A DNA stretch of 64,000 nucleotides, from assembly GCA_002900995.3 (NCBI GenBank), contig CM035306.1:1550001-1614000 (forward strand), given 5' to 3'. Under the pieces are notes generated by a model that was not told where the DNA came from, did not search any database, and was given only the letters and a program-made list of their open reading frames with translations. A program made the translations under genes and the position numbers. Position 1 is the first letter of the stretch; each line of letters begins with the position of its first letter. Of this stretch, positions 41,161-51,573 are shown one piece after another. The stretch comes from Ganoderma boninense (Eukaryota > Basidiomycota > Agaricomycetes > Polyporales > Polyporaceae).

Positions 41161-41256
41161 TGGTGGCGGCGAGGTTCGAACTCGCGCGGGATTGCTCCCA
41201 TCGGGAATCAAGAAATTCTTAAATCCGACGCCTTAGACCAACTCGGCCACGCCACC
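41161..41256 (-). tRNA. tRNA-Leu, probably anticodon UAA, with a short intron
   Basis: On the minus strand the 7-bp acceptor stem GGTGGCG/CGCCACC closes perfectly, with discriminator A at 41161. The D arm has GTGGCCGAGTTGGTC (A box), a long variable arm forms GGGA-GCAA-TCCC as in class II leucine tRNAs, and the T arm is GCGAG-TTCGAAC-CTCGC (B box). The anticodon loop reads TTTAAG, giving UAA. Extra bases after it (about 10) imply a small intron at the canonical 37/38 position. TTTT at 41155-41152 is the Pol III terminator. The exact intron limits and one mismatch in the anticodon stem are uncertain. Confidence 0.85.
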
Positions 41257-41936
41257 TTTCCGAAACTCTGCTCTGATGCACATATGTACCCAATACACCT
41301 AAAATGGAACGCTGGTTCGTGTTCATGGCTTCGGACCGTGCTTCCGACATCGGGCCCATCGGGAGGTTCCTGCGCCCGAGTGTTGAAAGCCTGTCCCTTC
41401 ATCCAGAACAAGCATAAGCATCTCGAGGCTGCAGGCATCAACGGACGAGGACGCCATCCCCCGAGTTTCTTCTCCATCCTCAAACGCTAAACCCAGACTG
41501 CGGCCCCATACTCCCACACTGATCCCTTCGCCGACCCCCGTCCGACTCGGACTCCTTTCACCGTCCACCGCAGCGTGCTCCGTTGCGCCGTCTTGCGTAT
41601 GAACTACACAATTTCGCGCGACCCTAGTACTTACAGATCGATGGCGCCACGTTCACTGCGTGTCATCTAATCTTGCAGCTGTTGTTTCCTAAAACTGATC
41701 TGCCATGATGGGTTCAGATATGCCTCCAGCAACAGCCGCCTCTTCAAGAGAGGCCTGGACGTGGTATCTATGGTGGCGGCGATACGGCGAAGGGGAAAAC
41801 AAGTAATCGTGTGACCCGGGCGAACTCGTACTACTTAGGACAGCATACAATAACAAGAAGGTAATGTACTCCTACAACTTCTCTCGCTCTACTCCATCGC
41901 TTCCATACACGAACGCATGAGCCCTTCAACTGGCAG
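41257..41936. other. Intergenic region, no gene seen
   Basis: About 680 bp between the tRNA 5' end and the 3' end of the MET30-like gene. Open frames here are short, on both strands, and lack any recognisable motif. It will contain the 3' UTR of the MET30-like gene. Confidence 0.4.
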
Positions 41937-44465
41937 CTATCCACCAAAACACCAAACACGGATATCTCCGTCGTCGCTCCCAGACACGATCCTGTCCTCC
42001 CCCAGGGCGAGGCAGGTTACTGCACCCCGATGTCCCACGAGCGTCGCCGTGCATCGGCCCTCTTCTCGAGACCAAACCTGGCAGCGAGCAGGTCGTGAGC
42101 TTGCGAGCAATACGCTCAAAGGGAGAACCTTACCTTGATCGTGCGATCGTGGCTGCCGCTCACCAACCGAAGCTTATCGCTTGCGACGGCCCACACTCCT
42201 TCGATATGCCCGAACAGCGTCCGCTGAACCTTGCCTGTGTCGATATCCCAGATTTTAATCGTGTTATCAAGGCTGCCCGAGATAAGAACAGGTTTCTGCT
42301 GAGACGACCGCTCCTGAAGAGTTCGCCGTGACGACGAAGGGACAGCACTGGTCGACGAGGTGGAACGTGGACAAGGGGAGGCAGGCCGAGGATCGGTTGA
42401 AGGGGAGACATTGGACTGGTCCTGCGAGCGTTGTCGGTCTTGTGGCTCTGTTGACGCCTCACGGTCGGACCCTTCGTCGGATGTGGGAGTGGAGGACGCG
42501 CAATCCTCGTCGGCCATAAGAAGTTTGAGGCTCTGCACTTGTCCAACGTGGCCCTTGAACTGCCTCACGCACGAGCGCGCGCACAAGTCCCACAACCGGA
42601 TGGTACCGTCGTCGGAGGCTGAGAAGAGCATTTTCCCCGGGTCGATATGAGGAGCCGAGCCGGGACTACACGACGGCGTGTTTTCAAACGTGGTCAACGA
42701 CGTATCGCACGACGACGAGGACCCAGTGGAGTCCCAGAGTTGAACGGCATTGACCCAGTCGCAATGCCCGCGAAGAGTGAAGCACTCCCCGGTTCGGAAG
42801 TTCCACACCTTGACGGTCGTGTCCACGGATCCGCTGGCCAAGACATTCGAGTCAAAGCGCAGACATACGACGCCTTCGGTGTGGCCCTCCAGCACCTTCA
42901 GACACCTCCCCGTCCGCCAGTTCCAGACTCGCATTGTGTTGTCCATGCTCCCCGTGATCAATTTCGCCTCGTCAAACTGCAAAGCCCGAATAGCGCGAGT
43001 GTGTCCTGAGAGGCATTGCACCTCAGTCCCTGTTTCGAGGTTCCAAACGCGCGCGGTGCGGTCGTACGAGCCAGTGATGAGGACAGGGAAGGACGGGTGG
43101 GAAAGAGTTTCGCTGAACTGCAAGCACATTACGCCATCCGTATGCCCCTTGAGTGTGCGCACGGTGCATCGACCACGCCTCCAGTTTCTTTCGATCGTAA
43201 GACGCTCGCAGTAAACATCTTTCCACGGCCGGGTAGGAAGATGAGGCGCCGGGGCTTCTGAAAGAGGCGGTACAAGGAGTGGATTGTTGAGAGCAATTGA
43301 GTTCGAGGCGATCGGCTCCGCGATAGGGATGGTTAGAGACTGGGCTTGAGAGAAAGGAGGGGTCGTAAGACACGAATTGTGTTCATGAACGTCGAGTCTA
43401 GGCTTCTTGGCAGAGGCAGAATCGCCCGTGGCATCTGCCTCGAGCTTGCGCTTCAAATGCTCATGAGAATGCGAAGTCGAGCCCTGCGAGGGCGACCGAG
43501 GGATACTGACGGGGGAAGGGGAAGGGGAAGCAGGCGGAAGGCGGGGCGCCCTACGCTTCTCCAAGATAGGCAGTCCCCATCCGCATTTGAGACACTTCTG
43601 GCCAATGTGCTGCTCGCAGATCCCCCTCCAGAGAATGTCGTCGTCAGCCAGACTCCTCCATTGACGGCTGACCTGTGCGGCGCGGCACAGGGAGGTTGCA
43701 TCGAGATAGCCGAGGATCTTGAGCAGAACTTCGCGGGGAAGGACAGCACATGGGTCGATGCGGATCAAATGAGAGAGCTGTTCGGTGAGGAGAGAGAGTT
43801 GGGAGAAGCAGCACATGGTGAGAAGCCCATGGAGAATGAGGGCGCGACGGGGATGCGGGGACGATGAAAAGTTGGACCAGATGACAGAGACGGCCTCACG
43901 CTCCGCGACTGGCAGTGCATCGAGCGCCTGTGTTTGTGCCCAGGAAGAACGCGAGCAGAAAAGGGTTAAACGTCAGTAAGACTATAACACAAAAGGAGAG
44001 AGAGACACGGGGTCGAGCTGCAGTGTGGACGAGATCGGGGCAACAGACACTGCCATCGACGCATCGACGGGGATGGGTGTGGACGGCATGGACGCGATAT
44101 AAAACCGGGAGATGGTGTGCGATGGGTGAGAGGAGAGCAGGACTGACCTGTTGGAGCTTGAGGTTGGTGCCTTCGTCTGCCATGCGCTGGTGGCGGACGC
44201 ATAGTTTGCGGGCGGGGGGCTGGGCAGAGAGCGAATCATCGTGCGGATTTGCTGCAGCTGCATCTTGGGCGATGACAGCGTCCATTGGAGTCAACTCCGG
44301 AGGGTCCGAGTCCGGAACGAGGATGGGGGCATTGAAGGTTGTTACCGGGGGCGGGGACGGAGGAGAGGGCGAGGGGAAGCGGGAGCCAGACTTGTCGGCG
44401 GCGAGACGGGGCGGGGGGATGGTGTCGCAGACGTAGGTCTTGCCGGGGAGGGAGGAGGAGGACAT
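41937..44465 (-). CDS. SCF F-box/WD40 protein, MET30/SconB-like
   Basis: Substrate receptor of an SCF ubiquitin ligase; in fungi Met30/SCON-2/SconB targets the sulfur regulator and links sulfur supply to the cell cycle. Exon 1 (44465 to about 44148) holds a Pro-rich leader and ends with HQRMADEGTNLKLQQ, a Met30-family hallmark. The main exon (about 43927-42118) starts ALDALPVAEREAVSVIW, then the F-box (LPREVLLKILGYLD, about 43744-43620), a Ser/Pro-rich spacer, and WD repeats with repeated LKGHTDGV, SGHTRAI, LEGHTEGV and LRGHCDWV blades. A charged Ser-rich loop of about 70 residues separates the later blades, and the last exon ends GDIRVWCFGG, stop 41937. Beta-TrCP is the alternative, but the MADEGTNLKLQQ element favours Met30. 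Confidence 0.88.
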
Positions 44466-45080
44466 GGCTGGGGAAGAAGAGGGCGGGGGAAGAGAGGAGG
44501 AGATGAAGAGCGAGAGAGACGTCGCCGGCTGCGAGACCGAGACGCCGTCGCCTTCAATCCACAGACGCCCAATGACTAGAGTCGCGTGAGTCGCTCGCGA
44601 CATGGCGCAACTCTCCGCCCCCGCCGCTCCGTCTCCTCCCCTCCTCCCCAATCGCGACATATCCCTCCATCCTGCCCCAGCCTCGCCACCTTCCCCCATA
44701 GCGCCATCGTCCGGCCATCGTCTCCTCGAATTACTACTGTAAATTGCTTCAACTTCACGACATTCTCGACCGGTGCATACACATGTGCAAGTGAAGCGCA
44801 GCCGCAGCCCAGCCATTCGAATTCAAGATATATAAGACAACCGAACACGACACGACGCCAGGACGCTACGAGTGGTGACAGGGGGACATCGGTGTATCAA
44901 ACGTGGCTTCACAAGCCGGACGGACGGGATGACGGTGACAGCGACCGACGCAACAATCGACGGGCGAAAGGTACAGTGAGGAACCGGGAAATCGTGTGAG
45001 CTGGCCCGCTCGTGCATACGGGGGCGAGCTGACAGGAACATGCCAAGTCCTATTGCGGCAAACGACTCGCCCTCCCCTCA
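44466..45080. promoter_or_regulatory. Promoter region of the MET30-like gene and GSK3 3' UTR
   Basis: 615 bp between two minus-strand genes. An AT-rich ATATATAAG element sits at about 44827-44835; on the minus strand it reads CTTATATAT and lies about 360 bp before the MET30-like ATG, so it is at best a distal start element. Confidence 0.35.
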
Positions 45081-46831
45081 CTAGTCCAGAGAGATTCTTA
45101 GCTGCTCCAGCGGTATCGGCACAAACGAATCCAATAGGATCGAACGCGACGCCAGCTCCGCCTCCGTGTGCGGAGGAACGAGCTGCCGCATCAAGTCCGG
45201 CCGCACTGAAAGCTCTAGGAACGTAGTATGATTGATTGTCAGTCAAGTCCGTTTGCGCTCTCCACAAATGATGTACACGACACATACCCTCTCGAGTGAA
45301 GTCGAAAAGAAGCGGGAACTCTTTTCCATTTGGCATCTTCGCACCTTCTTGCCGCAATTCGTCAAAGAACGGGTGGCACATCGCCTCAACGGCGCTCAAC
45401 CGTGCCTCTGGCGTGTATTCCAGCAGCTTCGCCACCAAATCGATCGCCTCGGGTGCCGTGCGAGGCCGGAAGACCTACAACAACCTCTTCTCAGTGGCTG
45501 TGCCAGATGGGGGAAGCTTGCAGCTCGTTGCTACCCAACAACGCACCTTAGAGAACGGGTGAGGTTTGATTTGAGGGAACTTGTGCTCCATGTAGTTCGG
45601 GTTCATCGTCTTGATCTGCTCCCGTGACGGAGTGCCAAGAACCTTGATGATTTCGACCAGCTGGTCGATCCCGCTCTCCCCTGGGAAGAGAGGCTGCCCA
45701 AGCATCAGCTCTGCCATGACGCATCCCGTCGACCAGATGTCTGTTTGCAAAAGGTATAAGAAACTGAGGCACGTGATATAGGCAGTAAAACGGCGCAACA
45801 CACCGATATTGGTTGTGTAGTTGGTTGCGCCAAAGATGAGCTCCGGAGCACGGTAGTAGCGTGAGCAGATGTAGCTGACGTTGGGTTCGCCGGCGACGAG
45901 AATCTTGGCAGAGCCGAAGTCGCAGAGCTTAAGAACACCAGTGGCAGGGTTGAGAAGAAGGTTCTGAGGCTTGATGTCGCGGTGGCAGATGCCGATGGAG
46001 TGAATATACATAAGGGAGCGGAGGAGTTGATACATATACAACTTGATTTGGAGCATGGGCATAGGCTGCTTGAGCTTGGCATAGTGCCGGCTGGCGCGAT
46101 ACACGGTTTCTGGGACATATTCGAGCACAAGGTTGAGGTACACTTCATCTTTCTTTCGGCCGGACTAGGTCAGTCGAAAACGCAGTTGAACAAGAGATAG
46201 GGAAAGAGAGGAGCGAGGAAGAGGAGGATTGTGCGGCGGGGTGTGGGAAAGAGGTGGAGCTCACCTTGTCACCATTAGAGTAGAAAAAGGCCTTAAGGTC
46301 AACGACGTTGGGATGCGCGACGAGTCTCATGATCTGCAATTCACGGTTCTGGTGTGGACAAGACAGGTGGGTTAGACGCGCTGCTAGGCGAAAGAGGAGG
46401 GATTAGATACCTTGAACCTCTTGTCCTGCAAGACCTTCTTGATGGCAATGTCGCAAACGGGGTTCGAGTCCTCGAGGAGCTTTGCCTGGAAGACGATACC
46501 GAAGGAGCCATTTCCGATGACCTTGCAGTTGGTGTAGATGAGATCACGGGTTTCTCCCGACTTGCCGTCGGAAGCGACGACCTTGACGATCTTGCGGGGA
46601 TCGTCGACGGCTGTGGACGAGGAAAGGCAGAAAAGGCAGAGGAATGAGGACCAGGGCGTCATCCATGGGCAGAAGAAGAAGAAAGAGACGGGCGATGGAT
46701 GCGATGCAGTGATTTGAGGGCGAGGTGTGTGGACGGGGAGACAGAGCGGGGTATGGAAGGGAGAGAGGGTGGATGAGAAGAGAAAACGTACGAGAGATCT
46801 TGACGCCGTTGATGGGGCCGTGGGTGGCCAT
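45081..46831 (-). CDS. GSK3: Glycogen synthase kinase 3 (CMGC Ser/Thr kinase)
   Basis: GSK3 phosphorylates primed substrates in nutrient, polarity and stress signalling. Start at 46831 ([13 protein letters not shown]) followed by an intron. The catalytic domain is complete: glycine loop [12 protein letters not shown] (about 46510), the Lys of [15 protein letters not shown] (about 45985), DFGSAK, and the activation loop [17 protein letters not shown] with the tyrosine that is phosphorylated in all GSK3 enzymes (about 45870). Arg of the priming-phosphate pocket is present in the RYYRAPE region. The C-lobe runs through [15 protein letters not shown] and the tail ends LEQLRISLD at 45081. Length is about 395 residues, normal. 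Exons are split by 50-70 nt introns. Yeast homologues are Mck1, Rim11 and Mrk1. Confidence 0.94.
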
Positions 46832-47850
46832 GGAGAGGCAGACAGGATGCTAGGGATACAGAGGATGGGTGCTCGTTGAGAGATGGAGCGGGGCTGGGAG
46901 ATGGAGAGAGGACTTGGAGGGGGGGGGGGATGATGCGTATGAAGAGAGAAAACGGCTGAGTGTGTGAGGGGGAAAGAGGGGAGGACGACGGCGGGGAGGG
47001 AGCGGACGAGAGAGACGGTCGGCAGGCGGGGGTGGGGGGTGGTCGGGGAGAAAGAGGACCTCGAGCAGCGTCCGTCGCACCAGCCAGCACAGGCGCCCGT
47101 CCCCGGCGGTCACCAGACCACGGCGCCACCTTCCACCGCCACCGCCTCCGCCTCCCCCGCCCGCCCCCGCCTGTCTCCGCCAACATTGCCCGTCCATGCC
47201 CGCCCGACGCCAGCCCCATGCCCGCGCACTCTGCGGGCCAGGCCGACGCTCGGCCGCTCGCTCACGCCCGCGTTGCCGTCGGCGAGTCTCGTTGTCTGTC
47301 GATGTCCGTCCTATCGCCCACCGGGAAACTGCCAGGGTGGGCGCAGCCCCCTACTTTCTCTTGGCTTGCCCGCACTCTGCTTCGACAGAGCTCTAGTTGC
47401 AGCTAGTGTGCGAGAAGCGCACTTACACTACACTTAAGACTTCTTGTCGCGCTATGGCATTGAGATCCAGAGAGTGTGGGAGCACGCTATGCCGGCCTCG
47501 TACATTCTGGAGAAATATCATCTTACAGCTGGCCTGGGCGGGCAGAGGCTACCCATGCACGAGTATGATCGCAAGTACTAGTGTGGACGGGGGTGTGATC
47601 ATACGTGGCTTGCACCGTCGTCGGTGGGGAACTGTAAGTACTTACATACTTGACCGACGGTCGTTGGCTGGGAGAGGCCACGTGGGACGGGAGCCAGTGA
47701 GGGCGGTTGGATTCGGACGGGGGCCGGGGAGCGCTGGAAGAGACGACTGTTGGCACTGGCGAGGGACTCAGACTCAGACTCTGTACTTACTTACTCGCTA
47801 GTCCAACGCAGGGCTCGTTCAAGGACCTCAACGTACGCTCAGCATCGTCC
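46832..47850. promoter_or_regulatory. 1 kb divergent promoter region, GSK3 / complex I 24 kDa subunit
   Basis: Very GC-rich from 46950 to 47300 with long purine/pyrimidine-asymmetric runs, including a G9 run near 46920. The long open frames here on both strands are compositional and show no domain. No gene is called. Confidence 0.45.
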
Positions 47851-48927
47851 ATGTCTGCTGCGATGCTTGCTCGCCGCGCTCTTCAAAGACTCGCTCGCGT
47901 CCCCCGCCCATCCCTTTCCGTCCGCCCCATCGCCTCCTCTGCCCCCACGAGGTCCGATGCTCTCTTCGTCGTCCGTGTCCCCGTCTCTCCATCCATCTCC
48001 AACCCACGCTCACCTTCATCCCCCTCCAGCACCGTGATACCCCTTACAACAACCCCAAGGTCTGCCTCCTCACCCTTGCCCTCCTTTCCTTTCTCTCACT
48101 CATCCTTGCTCAGATCCCTTTCGAGTTCTCCCCCGAAAACCTCTCTCGTGCCCACGAAATTATCTCCCATTATCCTCCCCAGTACAAGAAGGCCGCCGTC
48201 ATCCCCCTCCTTGACCTCGCACAGCGCCAAAACAAAGGCTGGACCTCCATCTCCGTCATGAACTATGTTGCCAACCTCCTCGAGATGCCCTCAATGCGTG
48301 TCTACGAAGTCGCCACCTTTCTACACTATGTTCAACCGGTTCGTTCCCAATTTCCTATCCCAACCTCTTTTCCCCCATCTTCCCCCCTTGGCCCAAACAT
48401 AAACATGACCAATCCCCCGCCCAGCGAACCCATTGGAGAGCATTTCGTTCAAGTGTGCACCACCACCCCTTGCATGCTCAACGGCGCATATCACATCCTC
48501 GACACAGTCTGTGCAGAGCTCGGCGGCATCCAACCTGGCCAGACCACCAAAGATGGCAAGTTTACCGTTATCGAGGTCGAGTGTCAGGGCGCGTGTAGCA
48601 ACGCACCAATGCTCGTTGTCGGAGACGACTTCTACGTCAGTTCCTCGCACCTTCTGCTGTCGTCTCGAATTCATTTCGTCCTTGTCATCCAGGAAGATCT
48701 CACGGCGGATACCACTCGCAAGCTCCTCGCTGCCTTCAAGAAGGGCGATAAGCCCAAGCCGGGTCCCCAGAGTGGTCGTCATACATCCGAGAACTCGGCA
48801 GGACTTACTGCACTCACGGAGAAGGTACCGTTCTCCACTTATAACCCATGGCCAGCGTATACTCAAAACTGTCGTCTCTTGAAAGCCTTACGGGCCTGGA
48901 GAGCATTGCCAACCCGAGTTTGCTTAG
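47851..48927 (+). CDS. NDUFV2: NADH:ubiquinone oxidoreductase 24 kDa subunit (NDUFV2/NuoE)
   Basis: Matrix-arm subunit of complex I carrying the N1a [2Fe-2S] cluster. The N-terminus ([17 protein letters not shown]) is a typical mitochondrial presequence. After short exons ([10 protein letters not shown] near 48030-48060) comes [24 protein letters not shown] and EVATF. The cluster Cys pairs are in [10 protein letters not shown] (about 48450-48475) and [10 protein letters not shown] (about 48582-48610), giving the CxxxxC and CxxxC pattern. The last exon (about 48885-48927) reads PYGPGEHC and ends EFA. Around 48318-48320 one T too many is present: VATF must pass directly to YTMFN to meet [10 protein letters not shown] in the next exon. 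Every other exon is intact, so this looks like a sequence error. Six to seven introns. Confidence 0.9.
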
Positions 48928-49110
48928 AGATCATGTATTCGGATTGCATAGTGGCGAAGTTCAATACCGAGCAATGCTCAATGCATAATGGCAGATGCAC
49001 ATTGTGACAACGGACACAAGCATTATGACGGAGAACACAAGACGTATGCAAATGGGTAACGGCATCAGAGGCAATGCAATACTGTATTTGAATGTCCATG
49101 AATGTGGTTA

Positions 49111-51058
49111 TCAGTCATCCCCTTCGCCGTCGTCATATCCGCTCATTCCCTGTTCACCTTCCGGTAGTTTCTCCACCATGAACTCGATCTCTTCTTTGAG
49201 GTCCGCGCAGAAACGCTCTGAACGGCAACGGTCAGTGCTGGGTCTTCCGTTTGCACACTTACTTACCCAATGGAAGGTCGCCCGAATCAAGGCCAAATGG
49301 CATCTCGATCTCGTCCGCGATGCCTTCTATGCCCATGAGGGTAAAGGCGACAACAGTGACCAAGGGAACCATGCCCCAACCAAGGTCCTTGATAAGAGTG
49401 AGTGGGAGCGAGAAGAGGTAGAGCGTCACGCATTGTTTGAGGTGTATACTGTATGAGCGCGGGATTGGGGTATTCGCGACACGTTCCATGCAGGTCATCA
49501 TGTCAACCATGCCTTGGATGCTACATAGTGTAAGGTCAGAAAGCGTCAGAAAGAAATGATATGTAGATCAAAGGAGTGGATATGCGAACGTACAGGGTAT
49601 TCATAGCATTGACACCGGCAGGACCCACGGTCTCCAGGTATCCGTCCCTTCTGAACTTGAACAAAGCATGTGAAAGCTCATGCGCAATGACCATAGGTAG
49701 TGGGGTGCATAGACTGTCGGGGTCCGGCGAGAAGTCGATAGTGTGTTGCAAGGAACTCATCAAAGGCGTCGTCGACTTCTGGCCTGGGGCTTTCATACGG
49801 TCCTTGCTACGCTTGACACGAATACGCTTCGTCGCATCGGCAGAGCCGACGCGACCGGCAGCCCTGTCGACATCGTACAGAGTCTCTGCGCCGGGTGTGC
49901 TTGCACCCGTGTCAATGGCCTCGGGTGACGCGCGGCGGGTAGTGAATTCGGTTGCGGCATAGCTCGCATATCCAGTCGACTTGCCGTTGGTGGTCGTTCC
50001 GGGATTGGAATATCTGTAGTCCTTGTTGGGGGGCTGGTATAGACCGCGGTAGAGACGAGCGGTTTGCGCGGGAAGGATACCGGCGTAGTCGTCCCAGTCG
50101 AGACCGTCCTCGCCACGCAGGTAGTGCTTGACAGCGTAGGCAAAGCAAAGGGACAGTTTAATCGCGTCAACCTTCCGCCGGCGAAGTTCCGCCGGCGTGA
50201 GGTTCGCTGACGGGAATCTACCGCGGGACGCATCGTCCGCAGGAGGAACGGAGACATTTATCCATATGAGACGGGTCAGGTTGCGGATCTTTTCATCAAA
50301 ATAGCGCCATCACGCATAGAAAGGGATTTATGAAGTGGTCGGCCAGGAAAAGGAGCAGGCCACGTACATGAGAGACCATGGTCCCAAAATCCTTACGTCC
50401 TTCCCAGTATCTGTCATAAGAGGTCCTAATGCACCGACTTAACGGCACAGCACTCGTGCTGACAAAGTAGAATGGCATACCCGTTCCTGGGGATGGTAAG
50501 AAGTGTTTGAGATTGCTGGACGAAGATAGCGAGAAGTCATGCGACTGACCTGAACACAAGAATCAAGCCAACCTATTTGTGGTGTGGCGGGTAAATAACG
50601 AGCATGGATATGAAGGGTGGTAGAACGTACGACAACAGACAGGAGGGGCACGACCGAGTTGGTCAAAGAAATGTCGTAGCCATGAGACCAAGCATAAGCC
50701 GCGAGGGTGGCGAAGATTGTGACGGTCAATACAGGACCAACGATGCGAGGTACGATCTTATTAAGAGAGGGTTAGGGAGGGAAGAATGCAGACTGACGTT
50801 GAGGACGCACGCTGCCTTTGAGACGTAGTACATCTGGCAACCAAGAGTACTAACGCGGAGGGCTGAGCCTTGAAGGGATAGCACTCAGGAGGGAAGGTTC
50901 TGGTGGGGACACACCTTGCGCAATCTCTGGCGTGTGAGGATCTTTGAGCTCTGCACATGATTAGGAACATGAACGAAGGTTGTGGTGGGCAGCGGTGGAC
51001 GAACCTTGGGGCGATTCCCGGTGGTGGTGGATATCTGGAGGACTGAGACTGAAGCCAT
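49111..51058 (-). CDS. Bestrophin-like anion channel family protein (UPF0187)
   Basis: Fungal member of the bestrophin/UPF0187 family of multi-pass membrane channels. From 51058 short exons give a soluble leader, YSWLPDVLRLKGS, IVPRIVGPVLTVTIFATLAA (first membrane helix, about 50745-50690), then FRNGTSYDRYWEGRKDFGTMV, the most conserved element of the family (about 50465-50395), and RNLTRLIW. A long exon (about 50289-49597) carries a loop rich in Ser/Thr/Gly. The last helices are in TLYLFSLPLTLIKDLGWGMVPLVTVVAFTLMG (about 49420-49330), followed by DEIEMPFG and an acidic tail ending GDD at 49111. Ion selectivity and membrane location cannot be told from sequence. Confidence 0.82.
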
Positions 51059-51573
51059 CGCTGGCGGGCAGCTGTCGGTCCCAGTTCGCTCTCGTCGGTC
51101 TCGTCCTCAAGCGGTGTGAGACAGAGGGTTGCGACGAGCGAGAGGGCAGAGTCCAGGGGACACCGGGAGAGGACGCCCGCGCAGGTACGCGGTGGAGAGG
51201 CGGAGCGAGATGAGGAGCATTGCACACCGCTTGTCAATCCGAGGCGCGTCTCTCCGTCTCAGTCTGTACATCTGTCACACTCTCGCCCCACGTGGCCGCC
51301 CTCCCTGCGCACTGCTCTGTGGTGGCCTCTGGAGTCTGAGACCCTCAGAGTAGGGGGACAGATGCCAGGCATGCGACTCCGTGTGCCGCATTGTCGCGCA
51401 GGAGGCTGGGCCCTCGCTTAGATTGAAGGCGCACAGTGGGTGTGACCGTGACTGTCACGGAGAGGACGTGACGTGCTTAACGGAGGTGAACGCAGCGGGC
51501 AACGGTTCGCTACAGCAGCTGACGACTTGTTACGACCCCTCCCTCACCCTTAGACGGCCTCCCCCACTTCCTC
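51059..51573. promoter_or_regulatory. Divergent promoter region, bestrophin-like / myosin V
   Basis: 515 bp between divergent starts; mixed composition, no TATA box, CT-rich patch just before the myosin ATG at 51574. No gene is seen. Confidence 0.4.

Noticed and set aside
40858..41490. A 210-codon + strand open frame
   Set aside because: It runs through the end of the RRVRE-repeat gene and straight across the antisense of the tRNA-Leu gene, so it cannot be a conserved protein.
43896..44816. A 306-codon open frame on the minus strand as one protein
   Set aside because: The first 117 codons are upstream of the likely start at 44465 and the last part reads through an intron with a normal donor; only the middle belongs to the MET30-like gene.
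46850..47440. Several 100-190 codon frames on both strands
   Set aside because: Very GC-rich promoter sequence creates long stop-free frames; the products are Pro/Arg/Ser-rich with no domain, and the frames overlap each other on both strands.
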